DNA from: Thermococcus sp. JdFR-02
GTDB taxonomy: Archaea > Methanobacteriota_B > Thermococci > Thermococcales > Thermococcaceae
Assembly (NCBI GenBank): GCA_002009975.1
Contig: MTLP01000032.1
Location: 62,001-126,000 of the forward strand
Reading direction: 5' to 3'
DNA: 64,000 nt
The translations under genes were made by a program, and so were the position numbers. This document shows, piece after piece, positions 1 to 8,912 of this stretch (the stretch's first letter is position 1; the number at the start of each line of letters is the position of its first letter). A model generated the notes under the pieces. It did not search any database. It saw only the letters and a program-made list of their open reading frames with translations, and was not told the DNA's origin.

Positions 1-719
1 TCAAAGTTGGGCTTGTTAAGGTCTCCCCTCATTTTATGATAAGCTAATCTTTCTTCAATGTATGGCACATCAAACTTCCGCCCGTTGAATGTTACAAAAG
101 CACTCTTATCCTTTAAATTGGGCAAAAATGCAGCTAAAAGAGCAGGTTCTTCTTCCAAATTCCTCGCAAAATATTGGTTTATCAATAATTTGTCGTTCAT
201 AATCTCCGCAACTCCAATCAATATAACAGGCTTTGCATAGAGTCCTAAGGTCTCTATGTCCAAAATCATGAAATCTTCTTTTCTGTGAAAAGCGGATGCA
301 TACAAAATTAGCGGATGAGATTTTTGAAATCTGCTGCTAATCCACTCAATAATACTATAGATATCGCGTTTATCTAAGAGTTCTAAAAACTTTGAAGCTT
401 CACGACCAAATCGGGGATGCCTTGTAAGGTCTTCGATCGTTTTGTACCCCTTCTTTTTTAGCTTAGCCTCTGTTGCTTTTCCTATCCCATGGATTAGCTT
501 TAAGTCTGACAGTATTTCCTCTCTCGCCTTTTTTGGGTCGATTGTTTTTAGGCTTATCCTTTCTTCGCTTCTTATGAGGTAACAAGTACCTTTCTCAGTC
601 TCAAGCTCCTCTCCAGGAATTACATCTTCTAAGCTTTTCCCTCTATATTCTTTTAACAATCTCCGCTCTAATCTCTGAGCTTCCACATATCCCCAATCGT
701 AAATGTCCATGTAAATCAT
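1..719 (-). CDS. RNase H-like exonuclease domain protein (partial, C-terminus off window)
   Basis: Only 239 codons are present; the gene runs off the left edge. It has an N-terminal region with a helix-hairpin-helix-like stretch (LIHGIGKATEAKLKKKGY), then an RNase H-fold exonuclease segment with MILDIETLGL and later TFNGRKFDVPYIEERL. These look like the first two acidic motifs of the DEDD exonucleases, as in the YprB-type RNase_H_2 family. A role in DNA repair or end processing is inferred. The start ATG at 719 has a second in-frame ATG three codons later. The remaining DEDD residues would lie outside the window. Confidence 0.75.
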   Translation of the reverse strand, partial: MIYMDIYDWGYVEAQRLERRLLKEYRGKSLEDVIPGEELETEKGTCYLIRSEERISLKTIDPKKAREEILSDLKLIHGIGKATEAKLKKKGYKTIEDLTRHPRFGREASKFLELLDKRDIYSIIEWISSRFQKSHPLILYASAFHRKEDFMILDIETLGLYAKPVILIGVAEIMNDKLLINQYFARNLEEEPALLAAFLPNLKDKSAFVTFNGRKFDVPYIEERLAYHKMRGDLNKPNF

Positions 720-926
720 TATGTTTGTCCTCCTAGAATAGGTGTTTCAAGGTTAATTGTATAAATTGTTTGTTGTTTTGATAGGAAGATTCTTTGGCTT
801 TGCGAGAAGCACGGAATTGAGGATCCAGTCTTTCGTGAGTTTGAGAACATAGTATGGGTTAATTTAATAAGTATTGGAACATTTGCTGTTTCTTTGCAAA
901 AATTAGAAAATCTTCAAAGAGCTTGT

Positions 927-1880
927 CTACGTCTTTTTCACACTTATCTCCGTGTTAAGGATTTTTGGGATTAATCTCATTAAAAACACTCCCAAGCCAT
1001 CAATAAACCTCCAAAACTCTTTTTCTGGTTCTTTAGCAAACAGGACAAGCTCCTCTTTGAAAGCAATCTTATCTTTCAACCCCTCAAGTTCTCCCACGTT
1101 GTCTCTTATTATTTTTTCCACATTTGGATTATACTTTCCTGTGAACTCAACCTTTTCAAGTATCTCCTGTTCAAAATCCCTGTAATCATAGCCCACCTTT
1201 GAGAGCATGAACACATCATAAAAGTCCCTTGCTTTCTGGAACTTCCTTGTTAAAATTGCCCTTACCTTTTCCGTTAGAATCTCCCTTGGGTCATAAGCGA
1301 AGACCTCAACTGGTGAGTATTCTAGGAGTTCTTCTTCATAAAATGCTCTCTCCTCTGGTGAGAGTGAAGTCTCGCTAAGCAGAGTTCTCGCAGTAACAAT
1401 TTTGGGCTCAAAGAACAGTTTTTCAAAGAATATCACCTCAACCTTAATTATCTCCCCTTTCTCGGTTCTCAATTCAAAGAACACTATTTTGCGATTCTCA
1501 TTCCCCTCAAAATGAAGGAATTCATTGTCAAACTTCTTTCCCAAGTATGGCTCAAAAATTAGGCCTTGCTCTCCCGCTATCCTCTTCAGCAAATTAGCCA
1601 CGTATTTAACTTCCTTAGTTATTAGCTCCCTTCGCTTTGCCCTTGAGAGCCACTCACCTCTGTAGTAATACGTAAAGTCCAAATCGATGCTGAAGCGGTA
1701 GTAGCCGAGATAGCACTTAACTAAGCAAGTGCCACCCTTGAAAAGGTAGTTTTCCTTAAAGTGCTCGTCAGAGTAAAGTCTTCTCAAAATCATGTGAAGG
1801 AGAATGTCTCTCTCAATCAGCTCAAGACTTTTAACGCCTGTCTTCTTTGAGACAAAGGCTACAAGCTCCTTAAGGTTCAT
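927..1880 (-). CDS. AbiEii/AbiGii-family nucleotidyltransferase toxin
   Basis: This 317-residue protein is the toxin half of a type IV (AbiE-type) toxin-antitoxin pair. The nucleotidyltransferase signature is visible: GGT at about residues 49-51, followed by SIDLDF with two metal-binding aspartates at 66 and 68. A later helix with EKVRAILTRKFQKARDFYDV matches the conserved K/R-RD-x2-D pattern of the AbiEii family. Known members transfer nucleotides to target RNAs such as tRNA. The start ATG overlaps the end of the upstream antitoxin gene by 11 bp and has the SD GGTGGTGGA inside that gene, so the two are translationally coupled. Confidence 0.88.
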   Translation of the reverse strand: MNLKELVAFVSKKTGVKSLELIERDILLHMILRRLYSDEHFKENYLFKGGTCLVKCYLGYYRFSIDLDFTYYYRGEWLSRAKRRELITKEVKYVANLLKRIAGEQGLIFEPYLGKKFDNEFLHFEGNENRKIVFFELRTEKGEIIKVEVIFFEKLFFEPKIVTARTLLSETSLSPEERAFYEEELLEYSPVEVFAYDPREILTEKVRAILTRKFQKARDFYDVFMLSKVGYDYRDFEQEILEKVEFTGKYNPNVEKIIRDNVGELEGLKDKIAFKEELVLFAKEPEKEFWRFIDGLGVFLMRLIPKILNTEISVKKT

Positions 1881-2499
1881 AAGCTTCCACCACCTTGAGA
1901 ACTGACCTAGGGTAATCTTTAACGTATCTTTTCAGCACCCTCTTGTCTGCACGTGGAAGATACTCTTTAAAGGTTTTTAAGGCAAGCTCCTTTGAAATAG
2001 AGCGGTAATTTGCCAAATAAATGAAGTCCAAGAGCGTTTTTTCAAGGTTAGAATATTTTATCACACCTTGCTGCTTGATTCCAAATTTTGTAAGAGCAGG
2101 TTTAATTTTAATGAACTCCACGGTCTCGCCAGCTATTTTGATTGGCTTTGTCTTCTTCACCGTATCGCTGATGACAAAAATCTTAGTGAAGTACTCATGA
2201 GTCACTCCATTGAACCTCAGGGCTGTAAAGAGTCCAAAATACCATCCCAAAGTTCCCTTTTCCATAACCATAGCAATTAGCTCGTAAACACTTGGCTGGC
2301 TGTTTGAGAGGAACTCCTCCAAAGTCTTAACATAATAAACTCCCCTAAAAATCCTAATTACATAGCCTTTGAATTGGAGGTAGTTGAGCCACTTGTCAAT
2401 ATCTCTTACACCGAACTTCTCACCAACAGCTTTTAGTTCATCCTTTGAAATTATCTTCCCACCAAATTTTTTGAGAAGATACTTATTTACAAGCTTCAT
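1870..2499 (-). CDS. AbiEi-type antitoxin / transcriptional repressor
   Basis: This 209-residue protein has an N-terminal winged-helix region (about residues 15-60, including DKWLNYLQFKGYVIRIFRGVYYV) and a C-terminal domain of the kind that neutralises AbiEii toxins. It lies immediately upstream of the toxin and overlaps it. AbiEi proteins bind inverted repeats in their own promoter. A near-perfect 19-bp inverted repeat brackets the TATA box here, so autorepression is likely. The start is only a few bases from the predicted transcription start, suggesting a leaderless or nearly leaderless message. Confidence 0.82.
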   Translation of the reverse strand: MKLVNKYLLKKFGGKIISKDELKAVGEKFGVRDIDKWLNYLQFKGYVIRIFRGVYYVKTLEEFLSNSQPSVYELIAMVMEKGTLGWYFGLFTALRFNGVTHEYFTKIFVISDTVKKTKPIKIAGETVEFIKIKPALTKFGIKQQGVIKYSNLEKTLLDFIYLANYRSISKELALKTFKEYLPRADKRVLKRYVKDYPRSVLKVVEAYEP

Positions 2500-2504
2500 G
2501 CCTT

Positions 2505-2553
2505 AAATTTAGTTCATAATCACTAATAAAATTTGTGGTTGTGAACTAAATTT
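2505..2553 (-). promoter_or_regulatory. AbiE promoter with large inverted-repeat operator
   Basis: Two 19-bp arms, 2505-2523 and 2535-2553, are inverted repeats of each other with 17 of 19 matches (core AAATTTAGTTC / GAACTAAATTT). The 11-bp spacer reads AAATTTTATTA on the minus strand and contains the likely TATA box. A start site about 25 bp downstream falls near 2503, just before the AbiEi ATG at 2499. A dimer on both arms would block TBP access. A smaller repeat, GTTCC-N6-GGAAC, lies just upstream at 2554-2569. Confidence 0.8.
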
Positions 2554-2599
2554 GTTCCAATAACGGAACTATTATACCTATTCCACAAAATAATGGAAA

Positions 2600-3031
2600 T
2601 TATAACAAGCTTGCAATTAACTTGTAATCTTCCTCTGGTAACTCTCTCATAGCTTTGCCCATCAAGTGACCGCTCCACTTCTTCTTGTTTGTAATGAACT
2701 TGAGTTTTGGAATTAAGGGCTTAAATTCAACTTCTCCAAGCTTTGTTGGTTTAACTTTCACTCTTAAGGGATAAGTCTCATTCAAATGTGGTGGAGACTT
2801 GAAAATTTTTGTTGAGTCCTGATAAGGCTCACTTACGACTTCAAAAATACCAACGATTTTTGGCTCTAGAATTTGTTTATCCCTTCTCTCTTGCTTTACA
2901 TAAATGACAAGCTTATCACCAGGCTTAACTTTGGCGATGGTATTCTTGTGTCTCTTTGGTACACCCCAAACGTTCTTCCTTTTAATAACCTCCCAATTAT
3001 CACGGTTTGTAATGCAGAGCCAGTAGGTCAT
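2600..3031 (-). CDS. EVE domain protein
   Basis: The protein is 143 residues when started at the ATG at 3031, which follows the SD GGTGATCCCT. The longer frame to 3091 would run through the promoter. It begins [16 protein letters not shown], typical of EVE domains of the PUA-like fold, followed by [11 protein letters not shown] and [15 protein letters not shown] and YTH-like domains bind modified bases in DNA or RNA and are common beside restriction systems. A TATA-like TTTTAAAAAG at about 3073-3084 fits this start. Sensing bases made by the nearby methyltransferase is an inference. Confidence 0.8.
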   Translation of the reverse strand: MTYWLCITNRDNWEVIKRKNVWGVPKRHKNTIAKVKPGDKLVIYVKQERRDKQILEPKIVGIFEVVSEPYQDSTKIFKSPPHLNETYPLRVKVKPTKLGEVEFKPLIPKLKFITNKKKWSGHLMGKAMRELPEEDYKLIASLL

Positions 3032-3107
3032 AGGGATCACCAAAGTATTTTTGGGGATTCTTTGTAAATAAAACTTTTTAAAACCTAGCAATCGAACAAA
3101 AACCTAG

Positions 3108-4166
3108 TCACCGGTTAGCTTTTATTTTAACCCACGTGTCCAGATATTTTGTTCCAATACTCTCTATTCGTAATGGTATATCAGTGTAAAATAAGTCATT
3201 AAGCTTGATTATAATATTATATCCTTGGTTTCCATCCTCTAAGACGTTATCTAGTCGCTCTTGGATTGAAAGTAATTTAATTTTGTTTTCAATCTTTTCT
3301 TTAGGAAAGAATGCTATTTGCTGCCTTCGATAATAATTAAAGGAACTATTTTTATTTTTCGGATGTCGAATAATCCGCCATACCAGTGGATACATAAGTT
3401 TAGAGAGAGTATATTTAGCTTTTCCTTTTTTGGTTTTAACATTATAAGGCGCGTGTATATTTCCGTAGACTGTTCCTAATATCAAGTCTATGAATTGCAG
3501 CAAATTAGAAGCCCCATATAAGTCATTGTTATCTTTATAGGAATGATGATTAGAATCAACAAAGATCACGTTGCTGTTCTTTATATGTAATCCCTTTCTT
3601 AACATTATAGGGACTTGTCTTTGAAAATTGGGACTTTTTGATTGGGCCCCCTTATCGTGGTATATGTTTCTAATTATAACATCACCACCAAAAAAGAATT
3701 TTGCACCTCCTATAATAGTTGTACGGAAAAATCTAGAATAAATTGGAAGCAGGCTTCGTTTTCCTCCGAATTTTTTGTAGTCAATGTTGTTTAAATTAAT
3801 TCCTAAAATATTAAAATAAACTAAATCTAGCCCCCTTTTATTGTTTTCTTCAATCAGAAATTCTATCCAGCTTTTTGCAATTTGATATTTGCGAGAACCG
3901 ATTTTACCCATTTCGGTATAGTGTATCCGATCATCGCTCCTATAGTGGAGTCTTTTACAATCAGTATTTTTGTGAAAATTCGAACATAATTTTGGATCAA
4001 CATGCCACTTACTCGACATTATGCATCTTTTCTTAAGAAGTTGCTCCACCAGTTCGTTTCTTTTGTTGACAGGAACAAATAATGCCCCAATATACATGAA
4101 ATTTATTCTCTTATTAGGGTCTGGTTGTATTTCATCAACAAAAACATCAACTTCTAAAGATGACAA
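3108..4166 (-). CDS. DUF3800-like hypothetical protein
   Basis: This 352-residue protein opens with VDVFVDEIQPDPNKRINFMYIGALFVP and ends with a LLQFIDLILGTVYGN segment. The pattern (early acidic VDE, later aspartate in a Q-x-D-L-x-x-G-x-V helix) resembles DUF3800, a predicted RNase H-fold family often found in defence islands. I recognise it only by these two motifs. The start is TTG at 4166, chosen because GGTGGTGAGACA lies directly before it. The coding sequence is markedly AT-rich, suggesting recent acquisition. Confidence 0.5.
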   Translation of the reverse strand: MSSLEVDVFVDEIQPDPNKRINFMYIGALFVPVNKRNELVEQLLKKRCIMSSKWHVDPKLCSNFHKNTDCKRLHYRSDDRIHYTEMGKIGSRKYQIAKSWIEFLIEENNKRGLDLVYFNILGINLNNIDYKKFGGKRSLLPIYSRFFRTTIIGGAKFFFGGDVIIRNIYHDKGAQSKSPNFQRQVPIMLRKGLHIKNSNVIFVDSNHHSYKDNNDLYGASNLLQFIDLILGTVYGNIHAPYNVKTKKGKAKYTLSKLMYPLVWRIIRHPKNKNSSFNYYRRQQIAFFPKEKIENKIKLLSIQERLDNVLEDGNQGYNIIIKLNDLFYTDIPLRIESIGTKYLDTWVKIKANR

Positions 4167-4360
4167 TGTCTCACCACCAACTATTATATTAAGTAATTAA
4201 AATTTTGACTAAGAAAGTTATAAATATATTTGTGAAAATTATTACATAAACTACCAATATACAAGTTAAGTTTTATCACTTTGTTAATTAAAAATGCTAC
4301 ATATTAACGACGGTTCAAATCTCTTAAAAGAAACAGAAAAATTGGATGTTGTTGTATCTA

Positions 4361-4870
4361 CTATTCTGACGGAAGGTACAAAATAATGGAACAATTATCC
4401 AAGTTATATCCCAAAATGTAAATTTCCTTGCTTTCTTCCCTTTCAAGAATCTTATTTAATCTATTTCTTAGAATTTTCTCTGTCCCGAAGAGAATCAACA
4501 CTGGAATAACATAGTCTAACTTTTCCTTAAAACACTTTAACTTCATTATATCCGCCAAAATGTCATCGAAAGATCTCGATGCCAGTTTGATCTCAATAAT
4601 AGCATAATTCTTGTCTTTCCTATTGGGAACATGAATTAGGAAATCAGGCATCTTTCTAGCACACTTTGGATAATAATACTGAAAACGTTTATCGAACTCT
4701 CCATGAAATGCTATCTTGCCTTCTCGTATTTCACTTTCTAAAAGCTTTCTCAATTGATAATAAAACTCATACGCTATTGGTCTTTCTTGAAATCTTACTT
4801 TCCCATTCTTATCTTTAGGAAGAGTGTAATTTCTTTTATCCATCATGCAAAGTGCTTTTATTACAAGCAT
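4361..4870 (-). CDS. PD-(D/E)XK nuclease-like protein
   Basis: The protein has 169 residues from the ATG at 4870, which is served by AGAGGTAA; a GTG at 4888 is an alternative overlapping the upstream gene. The central part reads KMPDFLIHVPNRKDKNYAIIEIKLAS, which gives PD, a 15-20 residue spacer and E-I-K, the core of the PD-(D/E)XK fold. Two strands and helices follow. It is the last gene of the methyltransferase operon and is the best candidate there for a DNA-cutting subunit, although catalysis is inferred from the motif only. Confidence 0.55.
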   Translation of the reverse strand: MLVIKALCMMDKRNYTLPKDKNGKVRFQERPIAYEFYYQLRKLLESEIREGKIAFHGEFDKRFQYYYPKCARKMPDFLIHVPNRKDKNYAIIEIKLASRSFDDILADIMKLKCFKEKLDYVIPVLILFGTEKILRNRLNKILEREESKEIYILGYNLDNCSIILYLPSE

Positions 4871-4877
4871 CAGATAT

Positions 4878-5549
4878 TTACCTCTCACGTTTTTCACCTT
4901 GAATAATCAATTTAAATTGCTCAATTAGGGATTTCACAATATTTTCAACGAGAACCTCATCCTCTATTTCAAAAAGTTTCTCACCAATGTAATTAGAAAA
5001 CACCACTAAACCGTGCTTCTTGTTAAATTCATCCAGTTCTTTCCCAAGAGCTTCCGAGAAACGCTTCTGTTTCTCTTTAATCTCATTTAAACGTCCAGAT
5101 TCCCCAGCTTTTTCAATGATATAGGGAAAATAATCAACAAAAAGATTGTAATCTGGCTTTTCTTCTTTAAAAGATTCGATCATCATTTTTATTATTCTCC
5201 AGTCTTCTTTTGAGAAATACTGTTTGAAATCCTCTTCATTCAGTTTAATAATCTTTAAAGTCTCTTTCATAGCATTTGTAAAACCAATGTAGCTCTTTTC
5301 GAGTTGATCAACGATTTTCTTTGCCTTTTCTTCCGGATCTTGGGCCTCAGTTATAAATCCATATACCGATATACTCCCAACAGCATAAGCCAAAGAATCT
5401 GCCAACTGCTCATAAGACCTAATTAGCTTTTTAGACGCTTCAGATAATAAAAGTTGCAAATCTTCCTCAAGCTCTTTCTTTTTAAGAATTTCAGTGATTT
5501 TTCCATAAAGAAAACCAAGAAGACGCAAATAAATTGATTGTTCTATCAA
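4878..5549 (-). CDS. hypothetical helical protein of the methyltransferase operon
   Basis: I do not recognise a family. The protein has about 223 residues, is rich in Lys, Glu and Leu, and is predicted to be almost entirely helical, with likely coiled-coil stretches near residues 15-45 and 150-185 (EIKEKQKRFSEALGKELDEF). The start is probably TTG at 5549, because the GTG at 5558 belongs to the SD AGAGGTGAC. It sits 12 bp after the 135-residue gene and just before the PD-(D/E)XK gene. A scaffold or regulatory subunit of the same complex is a guess. Confidence 0.6.
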   Translation of the reverse strand: MIEQSIYLRLLGFLYGKITEILKKKELEEDLQLLLSEASKKLIRSYEQLADSLAYAVGSISVYGFITEAQDPEEKAKKIVDQLEKSYIGFTNAMKETLKIIKLNEEDFKQYFSKEDWRIIKMMIESFKEEKPDYNLFVDYFPYIIEKAGESGRLNEIKEKQKRFSEALGKELDEFNKKHGLVVFSNYIGEKLFEIEDEVLVENIVKSLIEQFKLIIQGEKRER

Positions 5550-5561
5550 AAGAGTCACCTC

Positions 5562-5969
5562 TCAAAGCTTAACAATAGTCAGCTCTATTCCAGCATCCTC
5601 CTTGTATTGCTGCATTTCATAAACTTCCACTCCGCTTATCTCCATCACAATTCCGCAAAATTCTATCTGGTCTCCAAGCTCGGTTATCCTTGGCACCTCT
5701 AAGACCTTCATGCAATTGACCTTTGTTAAAGCGGTCTTAAGCATTGACAGTGCCAAGTCCAGATCCACAAACTCTTCGTTAAGGAACTTGCAGACATCTT
5801 CAATGATGATGCATTTCAAGCCCGATGAGTTTATTTTTCCCAGTTGTGCTTTCCTTATAAACTCTAAAGGCTTCATTGACTCAACATCATAACCTAAACT
5901 TTCCATGAAAGCTTTAAATTTTGAAAGATGTTTAGAGGGAAGAAAATAGAGCTTTGAAGCGCTCGTCAT
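5562..5969 (-). CDS. hypothetical protein of the methyltransferase operon
   Basis: This 135-residue protein is of no family I recognise. It has an alternating strand and helix pattern and no cysteines in a metal-binding arrangement. Its ATG overlaps the end of the DUF1156 methyltransferase gene by 4 bp and follows the SD AAGGTGAGG. It is therefore translated with the methyltransferase and is probably a small partner of it. No catalytic motif is visible. Confidence 0.65.
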   Translation of the reverse strand: MTSASKLYFLPSKHLSKFKAFMESLGYDVESMKPLEFIRKAQLGKINSSGLKCIIIEDVCKFLNEEFVDLDLALSMLKTALTKVNCMKVLEVPRITELGDQIEFCGIVMEISGVEVYEMQQYKEDAGIELTIVKL

Positions 5970-8821
5970 TTCTTCCTCACCTTTATGAATTCATCCAATC
6001 TTTTCTGTTCCTTAGCTTCCTCCATTTTCTCAATTGCAATTTCATGCAAACCTACATTGCATATTCCCACAAGGATGTCTTTTAGTCTGAGTTTTTCCTT
6101 TTGTAGATTCTTGTTCTTCGTTTCTTCTGGAAGAACCTCGTATAATGCTTTTGCAACTTCGCAGATGTAATGTCCGCCTTTTGCCAAGATGGTTGCTACC
6201 TTGTCTATACTTTCACCATCTTCGAGGGCTCTTATTGCTCTGTGGAGAATGTTGATCATTAAGTCCTCTTTTAATGACTTTTCGTCTCTCTCAAATGCGT
6301 TATAAAGCTTAACTGCTTTCGTTCTCTTTCCTTCCACATCAACTTTCTGGAACTTTCCAATGTTATGTTTGATCACTATTTCCTCCACTGGGTCTCCTTC
6401 AGTTGTGCCTAAAGCTAATGCTATCCTTCTTGCATCGTCATAGTCAATTATATCTCCATAACCTAAGCTGTAAGCCAATACATAGAACTTCGTTGGAGCA
6501 TCGACATCACCTATATGCGGAGCAACTTTCTTGAGTGTGTGATTGATAACTATTCCAACAGCCCTGTTTAGTGCTTCATCAAGTATTTGCTCTGGTGTTC
6601 TTTCACCACTTGGATCTTTTACTGGCCATCCTTCACTGACTATTCTTAATGCCTCTGCCTGAGCACCCATAACCAAATCTGGACCAAATAAACCATAGCT
6701 TTCCAACTCTTCAATTCTCTCGAGGATTTTTTCGTCGAAGTCTCTCATGACGTCAGGGAGCCATGCCCCTTCTCCTTGCCTCTTTCTGCATACGAAGAGA
6801 ATTGACGTTCTTAGTGCAGCTTTTCCTGCTATATGTAGGCTCCGTTCCATCTCACTTCTAACGCTCCACATTGCAGATATTGAGTAGCCCGCATCTAACA
6901 GAGCTTTAACTGTCTTAATCCAAGCTTCACCTGCTTTGTGAGCGAACCAGATTAATAATAGACCATCATCTGCTAAAGCATCTCTCATGTTTTTGAAAAT
7001 TCTCTTAATCTTGTCCTCGTATCTCTTTTCTGCCAATTTTTTCCATCTAACTTCGTTGTAAACTGCTTCTTCGCTCTTTGGAACTTCAAGGAATTGATAA
7101 GCCTCTGGGTAAATATCCTTTAGAATCAGCCTAAACCACACATAGAAATAGTCTGAAAGCTCTCCATGCTGAACTGCTCCATAGTATGGTGGATCTATGA
7201 AGATCACATCCAAATCTTTGTATTTTTGAGTTGTTTCTTCAGCGTCCCCGTAAACAACTTCAACCTGAGAATTTGAGTCTTTGAGACGTTTAACAATTCC
7301 CCTAAGTGCCTTAATAGAGTTTCTTAATGCCCATTCTGCACTTGCATTAGAAGAAAGCATATCGAATTCTCCATAATCCCAAGTCCATGCATAAGCATGA
7401 CTATCAAAAGTCCCTCTAATAACTCCTCTCGGTCTATTCCAGCTTGTTAAAGTTGAATTATAGTTTATTATCTTACCAAGCATTAATGTCAAATAAGCAA
7501 TTATTGCCTTTGCATAGTCTTCTGCTTCTTCTCTGCTCTTTCCTTTTCTCAATTCTTCATTAAGGATTTCATTGTATGTTTCTTTAATCAGTTCAACCAA
7601 CTTTGCATGAACTAAGAGCTGTCTTGCATTGAAGAGTTGGTAGAAGTGCTGAATTCCTTTAAGCATTGGTTCTTTTGTCTTTTCTCCAACAGGAATTTGC
7701 TGAATTGGAACTAACTCCTTCGCAACTAATTCATCCCATTGATTTTTCAGATCTTCCTCAGCTTTCTTGTAAGCTTCTATCATTTCTGGAGTTGGCTCGT
7801 AGTATTTTCTATTCTTACCTCCACCCATAACAACGGCAACCATTTTGTGAGGATGTACCCCTTTGTATTCTTGGGCTTCCCTCTCTTCAATGAATATTTT
7901 GTATTGCTCTTTCACTTTCTCTGGTTTGAGCACATACCCACAGCCCATACATTTGACTGCTCCTCTTGCTTGATTCCCTTCAGTCTCGAATTGAACACCT
8001 TTAAATGGTCCATCAGTTACTTCAACCAAGTCAATAGTGGTGTTCCCTTTCTTACGAGAACTTATTTTCTTGACTTTAACAACATGGAGCTCAATGTTAT
8101 TCCCTTTAACTTCTGGATACAAAGCGTAACCCCGTTCCCTATCGAGCCATTTGCTCATTAGAATTGGTATCTCCCTTCCACAGTGAGTACACTTTACTGT
8201 TTTAACCCAAATATAACCATCTGGTTGTCCCCCAATTGGGTGAGGAGGATAATATTCCTTAACTTCTTCCTTCAGCTTTTTAATGAGCTTTTTGCCATAC
8301 TTTTCGACATCAACAACTAATTTTTCACCATATTTCACAGGATACTCAAGAGAAGCCTTTAGAATTGTGAATGCAACTGGATTGTACTCTCCGGCAATTA
8401 CTTTTTCATAGCCAACTCTAATCATTTCAAAGGGTATAGATCCACCCCCAGCCATAAAGTCTGCCCCAGTTAGGATTTTGACAGGCTTAATCTCAATATC
8501 ATCAACATTAATATTGAACTTTGATAAAGGAGTAGGGTTCTGTCTTTCGGCAATTGAGTAATCAAATCGTTTACCAATAACTTTTAAAGGATCCCCTTTT
8601 ATTCCCATGTGATAAAGAAGTTGTTTCCTAATTTCATCATTTATTTCAATTTCAGGCAGAACAGCTAAATAAGAAGCAATTCTTGAAGGAATTAGAGGTT
8701 TTCTTGTCCAATATACATGGAGGAAATAAATTGGGGGCAGTATATTTGGTCCTCCTCTTTCCCTACTTGCCTCAACACTTGCTTCAACAACTGGGAACCA
8801 TTTTTCAATTAAACGCCTCAT
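5966..8821 (-). CDS. DUF1156 (COG1743-type) adenine-specific DNA methyltransferase
   Basis: This 951-residue protein has the SAM-binding motif DFMAGGGSIPFE at about residues 119-130 and the catalytic motif IV VIFIDPPYYG at about 538-547. Between them lie two CxxC pairs (CTHC near 210, CMGC near 290) that probably form a zinc ribbon. The N-terminal part (RRLIEKWFPV...YWTRKPL) is the DUF1156 hallmark. The reaction inferred is N6-adenine or N4-cytosine methylation of DNA. It faces the DUF499 ATPase gene across a divergent promoter and heads a four-gene operon. The ATG at 8821 follows GGTGAAAAC. Confidence 0.9.
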   Translation of the reverse strand: MRRLIEKWFPVVEASVEASRERGGPNILPPIYFLHVYWTRKPLIPSRIASYLAVLPEIEINDEIRKQLLYHMGIKGDPLKVIGKRFDYSIAERQNPTPLSKFNINVDDIEIKPVKILTGADFMAGGGSIPFEMIRVGYEKVIAGEYNPVAFTILKASLEYPVKYGEKLVVDVEKYGKKLIKKLKEEVKEYYPPHPIGGQPDGYIWVKTVKCTHCGREIPILMSKWLDRERGYALYPEVKGNNIELHVVKVKKISSRKKGNTTIDLVEVTDGPFKGVQFETEGNQARGAVKCMGCGYVLKPEKVKEQYKIFIEEREAQEYKGVHPHKMVAVVMGGGKNRKYYEPTPEMIEAYKKAEEDLKNQWDELVAKELVPIQQIPVGEKTKEPMLKGIQHFYQLFNARQLLVHAKLVELIKETYNEILNEELRKGKSREEAEDYAKAIIAYLTLMLGKIINYNSTLTSWNRPRGVIRGTFDSHAYAWTWDYGEFDMLSSNASAEWALRNSIKALRGIVKRLKDSNSQVEVVYGDAEETTQKYKDLDVIFIDPPYYGAVQHGELSDYFYVWFRLILKDIYPEAYQFLEVPKSEEAVYNEVRWKKLAEKRYEDKIKRIFKNMRDALADDGLLLIWFAHKAGEAWIKTVKALLDAGYSISAMWSVRSEMERSLHIAGKAALRTSILFVCRKRQGEGAWLPDVMRDFDEKILERIEELESYGLFGPDLVMGAQAEALRIVSEGWPVKDPSGERTPEQILDEALNRAVGIVINHTLKKVAPHIGDVDAPTKFYVLAYSLGYGDIIDYDDARRIALALGTTEGDPVEEIVIKHNIGKFQKVDVEGKRTKAVKLYNAFERDEKSLKEDLMINILHRAIRALEDGESIDKVATILAKGGHYICEVAKALYEVLPEETKNKNLQKEKLRLKDILVGICNVGLHEIAIEKMEEAKEQKRLDEFIKVRKK

Positions 8822-8844
8822 GTTTTCACCATCCCAAGAATAAT

Positions 8845-8887
8845 TTATAACAACCCTTATAAGTTTGCATCATCAATAGTTATAAGA
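8845..8887. promoter_or_regulatory. divergent promoter of the modification operons
   Basis: The 91-bp gap between the methyltransferase and the DUF499 ATPase holds TATA-like elements for both directions. On the minus strand these are CTTATAAGGG (8857-8866) and GTTATAAATT (8845-8854), which place starts just before 8821. On the plus strand GTTATAAGAG (about 8878-8887) places a start just before 8913. The closeness suggests the two operons are expressed together. Confidence 0.55.
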
Positions 8888-8912
8888 GTATTGGCTGAAA
8901 TGGGTGGTTATC

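Noticed and set aside
4294-4386. Thirty-codon plus-strand frame downstream of the PD-(D/E)XK gene
   Set aside because: No SD or well-placed TATA, and it overlaps the end of the minus-strand gene; probably chance.
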